DNA from: Stenotrophomonas bentonitica
Lineage (GTDB): Bacteria > Pseudomonadota > Gammaproteobacteria > Xanthomonadales > Xanthomonadaceae
Direction of reading: 5' to 3'
Assembly (NCBI RefSeq): GCF_002887735.1
Contig: NZ_PKQP01000007.1
Span: forward strand, 153,036 to 217,035
Length of the DNA: 64,000 bases
Under the pieces are notes generated by a model that worked only from the letters and a program-made list of their open reading frames with translations, searched no databases and was not told the origin of the DNA. Shown here piece after piece: positions 43,456 through 51,306 of the stretch (its first letter is position 1; each line of letters starts with the position of its first letter). A program made the translations under genes and the position numbers.

Positions 43456-43893
43456 GTGCGCATTCCAAGGATTGTTGGTGTGGTGGGTATCGTGATTCTC
43501 GCATCGGTTCCGATGGTCGGAATGGCCCAGTCCGATAGTCACGGAACTCCTCTGGCGAGAAGCGGGCTGGGCCAAGCGCAGCCGATGGCTGCCAACCTGA
43601 GTCAGGATCCGAACTGGCTCGTGTACGGATTCCAGCGGGACGGTATCTCGTATTTCCAGGTGAATGATCTTGCTGGCCGAGTGCAGGTGATTATCGGGAA
43701 TACCGATGACGTCTTCTGGACGTTGCCTGCGGGCGACAGCTTGGCTCGGGTGTCGTTGCCAACGCAGCAAGTGCGGCACTCCCCGAACGCAGCGCGGGTC
43801 GAAGTGTACCGGGGGGCAAAATTCTCGTTAGTGCGCTATGGGCGGGGCGGCGACGCTGTGTGGGCTGTCGAAGTCGCGGATGAGCGACACTAG
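43456..43893 (+). CDS. Small secreted protein of unknown function
   Basis: 145 residues from GTG 43456, five bases after a strong AGGAGG. Leader VRIPRIVGVVGIVILASVPMVGMA|QSDS. The mature part (about 120 residues) contains WLVYGFQRDGISYFQVNDLAGRVQVIIGNTDDVFWTLPAGDS and VEVYRGAKFSLVRYGRGGDAVWAVEV, looking like a small beta-rich domain. No Cys. Not recognised. Its base composition is clearly lower in GC than its neighbours. Note the overlapping ATG at 43454, which is out of frame. Confidence 0.72.
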   Translation: MRIPRIVGVVGIVILASVPMVGMAQSDSHGTPLARSGLGQAQPMAANLSQDPNWLVYGFQRDGISYFQVNDLAGRVQVIIGNTDDVFWTLPAGDSLARVSLPTQQVRHSPNAARVEVYRGAKFSLVRYGRGGDAVWAVEVADERH

Positions 43894-43914
43894 GAATGCT
43901 CTGATACGGCATCT

Positions 43915-43951
43915 ACGACGTGCTGTCATCCCAAGGGTGACAGCACGTCGT
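43915..43951. terminator. Long hairpin between convergent genes
   Basis: A 14-base perfect stem ACGACGTGCTGTCA / TGACAGCACGTCGT, extended inside by CCC/GGG, starts 22 bases after the stop at 43893. It is followed by TTCGATAGAAA, so a T run is weak. Probable bidirectional terminator. Confidence 0.75.
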
Positions 43952-44034
43952 TCGATAGAAAGTTGAAGTGGCGTGCCGTCTTGCTAATGACCGTAATCCT
44001 CGAAGGCAGCGAGGTAGGTTTGGTCAGGTTCCGA

Positions 44035-45639
44035 TCAGGTCAACGCTTCGCTATTGTCCAGGTCAGCTGTTCCGCGCTTCACCGAATGGAAGCGGGCTAC
44101 TCTGTTGGAAGAGCCGATTGCTGTTTCCGTCAGCAGCAACCTGATCCGGTTGCGACGGCACTGCACGACGCCGCCATATGCGAGGGACAGGCCGGCCAAT
44201 TGCTCATCTGCCATAGTGATCGTTGTCTCGGACAATGCCTGTGCCGAATCAAGAAGAGCGACGACTACGAGAATTCCCCGCTGTGGCCCGAAACGTCCAC
44301 AACGGGCACGAACCACTACCTGACCCGTCTCATGCTCTAACAGAAGGGATACGGCATCGCTCAGTGCGCGATAGGCAGCCAACTGCAAATCATTGCTCAG
44401 CAGGCAGGGATCACCCTCTAGGCGAGGCCGGGCAACCCGGGCGGTCTTCTCCCACGCTTCGCGCAGGCCACCCATTTGCAATGCCACATAAAGGCCGAGT
44501 TGATCCAATGTGGTGGGATAGACCATGCTTGCCTGTTCGCGGAACAAGCGCGAATGCACCGTCGCAGTGTGAAGCAAGCCGCTGGCGATCTCGTGGTGTC
44601 CCTGCAACTTCAGCCAGTTCACGACTTCATTGAGGGAGACGTCAATGCCATCTCCGAGCTTACGAAGGTTGAGCGCGCGCTCGCGCAGACCGTTCTCCCT
44701 GGCCATATGAGACTTTCTGGCCAGTTTGATCGCGTTCTTCTCACCATCGTCCCTGATTCGGTAGCGGTGATAGTAATGAGTGATCCTGGAGCCGAACATG
44801 AGTAGCGCGGCGCCTGCGATGGCCATGATCATTTGCGTGGTAAACGTGGACTGATCAAATGCAGACGGGAATGGCTTGGGCGTGGTAAGGCCGATGATCA
44901 GATTAAGTGTTGGCACCGCCACCGCTGCGCCACGCCAGCCGAGCAGGCATGTCAGTGCAATGGCTGGGAGCGCCATTAGCAGCTGCAGGCTGCTTTTGGC
45001 CGTAGATGATTCCGCAGGTATCAGCGTCGTGCATATGCCTAGCAGGATCATTAAGCCGAGCGCGCCAATGATTGGGGTGAGCAATCTACTTGTCCATGCC
45101 GGCTCGGTGTTCCTCCTTGCCCAAAGCAAGGCGAGCGGTGCCACGGTCAGAATCCCGATGAAGTCACCTACGATGTAGCGCGCTATGCCGGCCAGCAATG
45201 GCATATCTGGTGTTGTCCAAAGCAATTCCGCCAGAGCAAGATTGATTGACGTAACGGCTACGGCCGATGCCGCGCCAACTGAAAGCAACCAAGCCTGCGT
45301 CGTAGCGGCCATCATCCTGCGATGCAGTCGCACGATCATTGCTACCGTGGGCATCAGCGAGACGGAGGCGAGGATGACCCACGTCAACCCGTACTTGTCG
45401 ATCATCGGGTAACGCATCTGAGCAAAGTAGGCGTATTCGCCAAGGAACAGGTAGGGCCACAGTCGGGGTGGGCAAAGCAGCAGGGCGGCCACTCGTATAC
45501 CCGCAGGCAGGTAGAACTGGTCGAGGGATAGTTTGCGCGCCCCCCAGCATGCAAATGCGTAGAACACAGCGAGAACAAGCCCGATCGGCTCGATGCGCAG
45601 ATTCAACTGAATTCCATTTTTCCACCACTCTCCGCGCAC
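44035..45639 (-). CDS. MASE1-domain membrane protein with a degenerate histidine-kinase-like C-terminus
   Basis: 534 residues from GTG 45639. About eight membrane helices make up residues 10-290 (MASE1-like: FYLPAGIRVAALLLCPPRLWPYLFLGEYAY, ARYIVGDFIGILTVAPLALLWARR). The cytoplasmic part resembles the NarX/HPK7 layout: RALNLRKLGDGIDVSLNEVVNWLK, then LLSNDLQLAAYRALSDAVSLLLEHE where an N-box is expected, but the N-box Asn is gone and no GxG boxes can be found. It therefore should not bind ATP normally and may be a scaffold or pseudokinase sensor. GC content is low for the genome. Confidence 0.72.
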   Translation of the reverse strand: MRGEWWKNGIQLNLRIEPIGLVLAVFYAFACWGARKLSLDQFYLPAGIRVAALLLCPPRLWPYLFLGEYAYFAQMRYPMIDKYGLTWVILASVSLMPTVAMIVRLHRRMMAATTQAWLLSVGAASAVAVTSINLALAELLWTTPDMPLLAGIARYIVGDFIGILTVAPLALLWARRNTEPAWTSRLLTPIIGALGLMILLGICTTLIPAESSTAKSSLQLLMALPAIALTCLLGWRGAAVAVPTLNLIIGLTTPKPFPSAFDQSTFTTQMIMAIAGAALLMFGSRITHYYHRYRIRDDGEKNAIKLARKSHMARENGLRERALNLRKLGDGIDVSLNEVVNWLKLQGHHEIASGLLHTATVHSRLFREQASMVYPTTLDQLGLYVALQMGGLREAWEKTARVARPRLEGDPCLLSNDLQLAAYRALSDAVSLLLEHETGQVVVRARCGRFGPQRGILVVVALLDSAQALSETTITMADEQLAGLSLAYGGVVQCRRNRIRLLLTETAIGSSNRVARFHSVKRGTADLDNSEALT

Positions 45640-45692
45640 TGGCTTCCCCTGTTCGTGCCTTCAACATCCCTGTGTAGCAATGCCGCGATTAG

Positions 45693-45719
45693 ATTGGACG
45701 GTATATATACACGTCCGAT
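45693..45719. promoter_or_regulatory. Imperfect 27-base palindrome upstream of the MASE1 gene
   Basis: ATTGGACG, a TATATATA core, then CGTCCGAT: the arms pair except at the T/G position and the centre is pure A/T. It lies 54 bases before the start codon of the MASE1 gene, so it is a good operator candidate. Confidence 0.55.
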
Positions 45720-45781
45720 TATGCAATTGCGCAAGTGGTCCGGCGCGTTGGCGGCACAGGGTATGGATGGACGCACAGGCG

Positions 45782-45807
45782 TGTGTCACGTTCATGGGCG
45801 TGACACA
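45782..45807. promoter_or_regulatory. Perfect 9-base inverted repeat, operator- or hairpin-like
   Basis: TGTGTCACG-N8-CGTGACACA. The TGTG/CACA ends recall CRP/Clp-type operators but the spacing is longer than TGTGA-N6-TCACA. Could instead be a hairpin in a transcript. Confidence 0.45.
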
Positions 45808-46269
45808 TATCTCATTTTGGGGTGATAAGCTTCATGCCGGCTCTGGCGCCGGCATTAGTGAGGCGCTGTAGCCGCGCGGATGAATCCACGAGCTCGAGAA
45901 ACGCCTGTCTCAGTCACCGCAGGCGTTGATGTGACGCATTCTGCTCGTTTCGTTTTTATGTGATCCGACCCGTGGAGGGCGTGGTAAGCACTGCCATAAC
46001 ATCTGCTGCGCGTCCTGTTGTGGAACTGCCGGAAAGTGGAAAGCCTGATTTCAGATGCCGCGCCCCGTCTCACTTTTCCATCGCAGTGCGTAATTGCAGG
46101 GCGGGCAGCCTACGGCACGACGATCTTCACAATTCCGCGGCGGACGGCCGCGGAGGTCGTTGAGTGTCTGGAAGTGTCGAATCGGCACAAGGGCTCGAAC
46201 CCGACGCCGCGCAGTACCCGGCCGGCACCGCCGCCGAGCCCGCCGCCCCGCCGAAAACCCCTTGAACCC

Positions 46270-47556
46270 TCACCACAACGCATCGCGCAGCTTGTACCAG
46301 GACATCGCCGCCACCAGCAGCGGCGTCCGCAGCAGGCGCCCGCCGGGGAAAGGGCGGTGCGGGATACGCTCGAACACGTCCAGCCGCTCCGCCTGCCCAG
46401 CAATCGCCTCGGCCAGCACCTGGCCTGCCAGGCCCGCAGCGGCAACACCGTGGCCGGAAAAGCCCTGCGCGAAATAGACATTCGGGGTCAGCCGGCCCCA
46501 GTGCGGGGCACGGTTGCGGGTGATGTCGACATAACCGCCCCACACGTACTCCAGCTCCACGTCGGCCAGCTGCGGGAACACCGCGCGCATGCGCCGGGTC
46601 ATCACCCCGCGCAGGCCGGGCGGGGGCAGGGCGGAGTAGCTGGCCTGGCCGCCGAACAGCAGGCGGTGGTCGCGGCTCAGTCGGAAATAGTCCAGCGCCC
46701 AGCTGACATCGGCCACGGCCATGTCGTTGCGGATCAGTGATTGCGCCCGCGCCTGTCCGAGGACCGCGCTGGCGCCGATGTAGGTGCCGACCGGCATGAT
46801 CCGCGATTCCAGCTCGGGCGCGATGCCCTCCAGCCAGGCGTTGCCGGCGATCACCACGTGATCGGCGCTGACCGTGCCGTGCGCGGTACGCAGTTGCGGC
46901 CGGGCCCCCCGGATCAACTGCAGTACCGGCGACTGCTCGTGGATCACCGCCCCGGCTGCCTCGGCGGCACGGGCCAGGCCCTGTGCGTAGGCCAGCGGAT
47001 GCAGGTGGCCGCTGTGAGGATCGAACATGGCCCCGCGATAGCGCGGACTGTCCAGTTGCCCGCGCAGCTGGGCGCGGTCCCACCACTCCAGGGGATAGTC
47101 GTAGCGCTGGGCCAGATCGATCAGCCCGGCGCGCAGCATGCGCTCCTGGCGGGGCTTGATCGGCACGCTGGCGTGGCCGTCGCGCCAGTCGCAGTCGATC
47201 TGGTGGCGGGCGATGCGGTCGCGCAGCAGGCGCATGCCGTCGCGCGAGAACTCGAACAGCGCCCGCGCATCTTCGGCGCCGACCAGATGCTCGAGCGTGT
47301 CCACCTCGCAGCCGTAGCCGACGATGGCCTGGCCGCCGTTGCGGCCGGACGCCCCCCAGCCCACGCGGTGCGCCTCCAGCAGCACGACGCGATAACCGCG
47401 CTCGGCCAGGGTCAGGGCGGCGGACAGGCCGGTGTAGCCGGCACCCAGCACGCACACGTCGGCGCTCAGATCCCCCGTCAGCGGTTCACGTAGCGGCGCG
47501 CCCGGCACGCTGTCGGCGTACCAGCTGGGTGCATGCGCCTCGCCGGCAGCCGTCAT
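46270..47556 (-). CDS. puuB: Gamma-glutamylputrescine oxidase-like FAD oxidoreductase
   Basis: 428 residues from ATG 47556 (MTAAGEAHAPSWYADSV), the size of E. coli PuuB (426). DAO family: Rossmann motif VCVLGAGYTGLSAA (G38-x-G40-x2-G43), then RVGWGASGRNGGQAIVGYG (FAD pyrophosphate loop) and the C-terminal FAQGFSGHGVAAAGLAGQVLAEAI. Oxidises gamma-glutamylputrescine to the aldehyde with release of ammonia and H2O2. Divergent from puuD/puuA across 197 bases, fitting the Puu pathway. Confidence 0.9.
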   Translation of the reverse strand: MTAAGEAHAPSWYADSVPGAPLREPLTGDLSADVCVLGAGYTGLSAALTLAERGYRVVLLEAHRVGWGASGRNGGQAIVGYGCEVDTLEHLVGAEDARALFEFSRDGMRLLRDRIARHQIDCDWRDGHASVPIKPRQERMLRAGLIDLAQRYDYPLEWWDRAQLRGQLDSPRYRGAMFDPHSGHLHPLAYAQGLARAAEAAGAVIHEQSPVLQLIRGARPQLRTAHGTVSADHVVIAGNAWLEGIAPELESRIMPVGTYIGASAVLGQARAQSLIRNDMAVADVSWALDYFRLSRDHRLLFGGQASYSALPPPGLRGVMTRRMRAVFPQLADVELEYVWGGYVDITRNRAPHWGRLTPNVYFAQGFSGHGVAAAGLAGQVLAEAIAGQAERLDVFERIPHRPFPGGRLLRTPLLVAAMSWYKLRDALW

Positions 47557-47753
47557 GCCGGGCACCGGCGGGGAGAGGACAGGACAACAATCATGGACAA
47601 AGGATGCCAGCAACCGGCGCGCGGGACAGGGGTCAGTCTGTCGCAGCTACTGCCGCAGGCGTGTGAGGGGGGCGCGCACCGCCGATGCGGCGCTGTGTTG
47701 CGCGAGGTCTGCGCACGGGGGTAACGTGGCTGCAGGTCATCCGAGCATGACGC

Positions 47754-48512
47754 ATGGTCTCGCCCCCTTGGGTCGGACTGCCCACCGACAGCACGATGCT
47801 GGGCCATCATCCCTTCGCGGCGGCGGGTGAGAAGTACGTCCGCGCGCTGGCCGAGGCGGCCGGTGTCACCCCGGTGCTGCTGCCCAGCCTGCAACCGCCG
47901 CTGCCGGCCGCGCCGTGGCTGGACCGGCTGCAGGGCCTGCTGCTGACCGGCGCGGTAAGCAACATCGAGCCGCATCTGTATGCGGGGCCGCCGAGCTGGC
48001 CGGGCAATCGGCATGACCCGGCGCGCGATGCGAACGCGCTGTCCTTGTTGCATGAAGCGCTGGCCCGCGATCTGCCGGTGCTGGCGATCTGTCGCGGTTT
48101 CCAGGAATTGAACGTGGCGCTCGGCGGCAGCCTGCATCCGCGCGTGCACGAGGTGCCGGGGCTGGGCGATCATCGCGAAGACCCACAGGCGGCGGTCGAG
48201 GTGCAGTATGGTCCTGCACATGCGGTGCAGCTGTCCGAAGGCGGTTGGCTGGCCGGCTGGGCCGGGGCGCCCACGGCAACGGTCAATTCCGTGCACGGGC
48301 AGGGCATCGACCGGTTGGCCGACGGGCTGCGGGTCGAGGCCATCGCCGCGGATGGGCTGATCGAAGCGGCGCGCAGTACCTCGCACCGTTTCGTGCTCGG
48401 GGTGCAGTGGCATCCGGAGTGGCGGGTGGCTGACAATCGGTTCTATCACAGCATTTTTCACGCTTTCGGCGATGCTTGTCGCCGCAACTCTCTTACAGCA
48501 GACCGGTCATGA
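47754..48512 (+). CDS. puuD: Gamma-glutamyl-GABA hydrolase (class I glutamine amidotransferase fold)
   Basis: 252 residues, as E. coli PuuD (254). Peptidase_C26: VGLPTDSTMLGHHPFAAAGEKYVRALAEAAGVTPVLLPS, nucleophile Cys113 in LAICRGFQELNVALGGSLHP, and the His/Glu pair in LGVQWHPEW. Hydrolyses gamma-glutamyl-GABA to glutamate and GABA. No clear ribosome site before ATG 47754. The stop overlaps the puuA start by 4 bases. Confidence 0.92.
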   Translation: MVSPPWVGLPTDSTMLGHHPFAAAGEKYVRALAEAAGVTPVLLPSLQPPLPAAPWLDRLQGLLLTGAVSNIEPHLYAGPPSWPGNRHDPARDANALSLLHEALARDLPVLAICRGFQELNVALGGSLHPRVHEVPGLGDHREDPQAAVEVQYGPAHAVQLSEGGWLAGWAGAPTATVNSVHGQGIDRLADGLRVEAIAADGLIEAARSTSHRFVLGVQWHPEWRVADNRFYHSIFHAFGDACRRNSLTADRS

Positions 48513-49903
48513 CCACCCGAACGCGTTCGCGCAAAGCCGCCCCCAAGCCTGTTCCGCAGGAGAGCACGCTGCTGCGCTGGCTCAAGGACCGGCGCATCAC
48601 GGAGGTGGAGTGTCTGGTGCCGGACATCACCGGCAACGCGCGCGGCAAGATCATTCCGGCCGACAAGTTCTCGCACGATTACGGCACGCGCCTGCCGGAG
48701 GGCATCTTCGCCACCACCGTCACTGGCGAATTCCCGGACGATTATTACGAGCTGACCTCGCCCTCGGACTCGGACATGATCCTGCGCCCGGATGCCGACA
48801 CCGTCCGCATGGTGCCATGGGCGACCGATCCCACCGCGCAGGTCATCCACGACTGTTTCACCAAGACCGGCGAGCCGCATGAGCTGGCCCCACGCAACGT
48901 GCTGCGCCGGGTGCTCAACGCCTATGCCGAGCTCGGCCTGCGCCCGGTGGTGGCACCGGAGCTGGAGTTCTTCCTGGTCCAGAAGAACACCGACCCGGAT
49001 TTCCCACTATTACCGCCGGCCGGCCGTTCCGGTCGCCCGGAGACGGCGCGCCAGTCGTACTCGATCGACGCGGTCAACGAGTTCGATCCGATCCTCGATC
49101 TGATGTATGACTACTGCGACGCGATGAAGCTGGACGTGGACACGCTCATCCACGAATCCGGCGCCGCGCAGCTGGAGGTCAACTTCACCCACGCCAATGC
49201 GATGGACCTGGCCGACCAGGTGTTCCTGTTCAAGCGCACCATGCGCGAGTCGGCGATGCGCCACGGCATCTATGCCACCTTCCTGGCCAAGCCGATGGAG
49301 AACGAGCCGGGCAGTGCGATGCACATCCACCAGAGCCTGCTGCGGATCAGCGATGGCAGCAATGTGTTCAGCGGTGAGCACGGTGGTGAGGATTTCAGTC
49401 CGCTGTTCGGCCATTACCTGGCCGGCCTGCAGAAGTACGTGCCGGCGGCGATGGCGTTCTTCGCTCCGAATGTGAACTCCTACCGCCGGCTGATGTTCGG
49501 CGAGGTCTCCCCGAGCAACGTGCACTGGGGCTTCGACAACCGCACCTGCGGGCTGCGGGTGCCGCTGGATACGCCGGAGAACATGCGGGTGGAAAGCCGG
49601 TTCGCCGGTTCGGACGCCAATCCTTACCTGGCCATCGCCGCGACCCTGGCCGCCGGGCTGCTGGGCATCCGCGAGCAGGGCTCGCCGACCGCCCCGATCA
49701 GCGGCAGCGCCAAGGAGCTGGGCTACGACCTGCCACGCTCGCTGGGCGAGGCGCTGGACGGGCTGGAAGGCTGCCCGGCGCTGCGCGAGATGCTCGGCGA
49801 GCGCTTCTGCCGTGCCTATGTGTCGGTCAAGCGCAAGGAATACGAGACCTTCTTCCGGGTCATCAGCTCCTGGGAGCGCGAGTTCCTGCTGCTCAACGTC
49901 TGA
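48509..49903 (+). CDS. puuA: Gamma-glutamylputrescine synthetase (glutamine synthetase family)
   Basis: 464 residues from ATG 48509, overlapping the puuD stop (ATGA); the frame allows an earlier start at 48476. GS-like domains: beta-grasp (VECLVPDITGNARGKIIPADKF) and catalytic (VAPELEFFLV, AQLEVNFTHANA, PGSAMHIHQSL, NSYRRLMFG, RVESRFAGSDANPYLAIAATLAAG). The absence of the adenylylation loop and of the NPF-type GS features plus the Puu neighbours support gamma-glutamylputrescine synthetase. Ligates glutamate to putrescine using ATP. A second family use (spermidine, other amines) cannot be excluded. Confidence 0.92.
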   Translation: MTTRTRSRKAAPKPVPQESTLLRWLKDRRITEVECLVPDITGNARGKIIPADKFSHDYGTRLPEGIFATTVTGEFPDDYYELTSPSDSDMILRPDADTVRMVPWATDPTAQVIHDCFTKTGEPHELAPRNVLRRVLNAYAELGLRPVVAPELEFFLVQKNTDPDFPLLPPAGRSGRPETARQSYSIDAVNEFDPILDLMYDYCDAMKLDVDTLIHESGAAQLEVNFTHANAMDLADQVFLFKRTMRESAMRHGIYATFLAKPMENEPGSAMHIHQSLLRISDGSNVFSGEHGGEDFSPLFGHYLAGLQKYVPAAMAFFAPNVNSYRRLMFGEVSPSNVHWGFDNRTCGLRVPLDTPENMRVESRFAGSDANPYLAIAATLAAGLLGIREQGSPTAPISGSAKELGYDLPRSLGEALDGLEGCPALREMLGERFCRAYVSVKRKEYETFFRVISSWEREFLLLNV

Positions 49904-50035
49904 CCCCACGCACCACTTCCGGCATGGCCGTGAGGGCCGTGTGCTGGGAAAATGGGGGCATGCCCGGTAGGCTGGCACCCGTTGCGCCGGTCCGGCCGGT
50001 TCCCCCCAACTCGCACCTGACCTGTGGAGAGTCCG

Positions 50036-51142
50036 ATGAAGCTGCGAATCCTCACCCTCGGCATTGCCGTATCCGTGCTGACCGCCTGTGGCGGCGGTGA
50101 CAAGCAGGACGACGCGAAGGTGCTGAACGTCTACAACTACAGCGACTACATCGCGGAAGACACCATCCCGAACTTCGAGAAGGCCACCGGCACCAAGGTG
50201 ACCTATGACGTGTTCGACAGCGATGAGATGGTCGAAACCAAGCTGCTGGCCGGCAACAGCGGCTACGACGTGGTCGTGCCGACGCTGAATTTCTTCGGCC
50301 GCCAGATCAAGGCCGGCGTGTTCCTGCCGCTGGACAAGAGCAGGATCCCGAACCTGGCCAATCTCGACCCGAGTGTGATGAAGCGCATCGCGCAGCAGGA
50401 CCCGGGCAACGAATACGGCGTGCCGTACATGATCGGCACCACCGGCATCGGCTACAACGTGGAACTGCTCAAGCAGCGCTTCGGCGGCAGCACCGAGATC
50501 GCCAACAGCTGGGACCTGATCTTCAAGCCCGAAAACATCGCCAAGATGAAGGACTGCGGGATCACGATCCTGGATACGCCGTCGGACATGATCCCCATCG
50601 CGCTGCATTACCTGGGCGAGGATCCGCACAGCCAGGACCCGGCCACGTTGGAGAAGGCCGCCGCGCTGCTCAAGACGATCCGCCCGTACGTGCAGAACTT
50701 CCACTCCTCGCAGTACGTGGGCTCGCTGGCCAACGGCGGTACCTGCCTGGTGGTGGGCTGGTCCGGTGACATCATCCAGGCCCGCGACCGCGCGGCCGAG
50801 GCCTCCAACGGCGTGACCGTGGCCTACTCGATCCCGCGCGAAGGCGCCCCGCAGTGGTTCGACATGCTGGCCATCCCCAAGGATGCCAAGCACCCGGAGG
50901 CGGCCTACGCCTTCATCAACTACCTGCTCGAGCCCAAGGTCGCCGCGGCCAACACCAACTTCATCCATTACGCCAACCCGGTGACCACGGCCACGCCGCT
51001 GGTGGACGAGGCGATCCGCACCGATCCGACCATCTACCCGCCGGCCGATGTGGCGGCCAAGATGTTCACCTACTCGATCAACACGCCGGAGGTGGACAAG
51101 CTCTACACCCGGCTGTGGACCGAGGTGAAAACCGGGCGCTGA
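50036..51142 (+). CDS. potF: Polyamine ABC transporter substrate-binding protein, lipoprotein
   Basis: 368 residues from ATG 50036 (GGAGA six bases upstream). Lipobox LTAC with Cys18, so anchored to a membrane rather than soluble as in E. coli PotF. Mature protein: KVLNVYNYSDYIAEDTIPNFEKATGTKVTYDVFDSDEMVETKLLAGNSGYDVVVP, the PotF/SpuD signature with polyamine-contacting Trp/Asp/Glu (NSWDLIF, VVGWSGDI). Likely putrescine-preferring, given the Puu genes directly upstream. Confidence 0.94.
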   Translation: MKLRILTLGIAVSVLTACGGGDKQDDAKVLNVYNYSDYIAEDTIPNFEKATGTKVTYDVFDSDEMVETKLLAGNSGYDVVVPTLNFFGRQIKAGVFLPLDKSRIPNLANLDPSVMKRIAQQDPGNEYGVPYMIGTTGIGYNVELLKQRFGGSTEIANSWDLIFKPENIAKMKDCGITILDTPSDMIPIALHYLGEDPHSQDPATLEKAAALLKTIRPYVQNFHSSQYVGSLANGGTCLVVGWSGDIIQARDRAAEASNGVTVAYSIPREGAPQWFDMLAIPKDAKHPEAAYAFINYLLEPKVAAANTNFIHYANPVTTATPLVDEAIRTDPTIYPPADVAAKMFTYSINTPEVDKLYTRLWTEVKTGR

Positions 51143-51152
51143 GTGCCCCCTG

Positions 51153-51177
51153 CGACGCCGGCCCCGCGCCGGCGTCG
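51153..51177 (+). terminator. Hairpin between potF and potG (attenuator-like)
   Basis: 10-base stem CGACGCCGGC / GCCGGCGTCG with a 5-base loop, then TCGTTTCG, 10 bases after the potF stop. Partial termination here would give more binding protein than permease, as with pstS/pstC in this window. Confidence 0.6.
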
Positions 51178-51306
51178 TCGTTTCGGGGGCCGCGTGCACC
51201 CGGGGTCGGCAACGCGGGCCGCCCCGCCGGGTAGCACATGACGCGGCCACCACCGGTAAAATGGGATGCTCCCCCCGTCCTGCCGCCGCTCCTGGAGCCG
51301 CCCCCC

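Larger units (their letters stand above)
45640..46269. other. About 630 bases of AT-richer, palindrome-rich non-coding DNA
   Basis: No convincing gene is seen: the short open frames here lack ribosome sites and recognisable proteins. It holds four inverted repeats (two listed separately, plus ATGCCGGC-N6-GCCGGCAT at 45834-45855 and AACGCCTG-N12-CAGGCGTT at 45900-45927). It could contain the promoter of the MASE1 gene, a small RNA, or debris of a transferred segment. Confidence 0.6.

Noticed and set aside
45680..46163. Short open frames of 60-72 codons in the palindrome-rich gap
   Set aside because: They overlap one another on both strands, lack ribosome sites and show no protein-like pattern.
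46185..46215. T-loop-like GGGCTCGAACCC resembling the end of a tRNA
   Set aside because: Neither strand gives a 5-base T stem, an acceptor stem, an anticodon arm or a CCA end at the right spacing. At most a remnant.
49960..49985. Palindromic GGGCATGCCC before potF
   Set aside because: Short and in GC-rich DNA where such palindromes are common; no second copy and no clear relation to a promoter.
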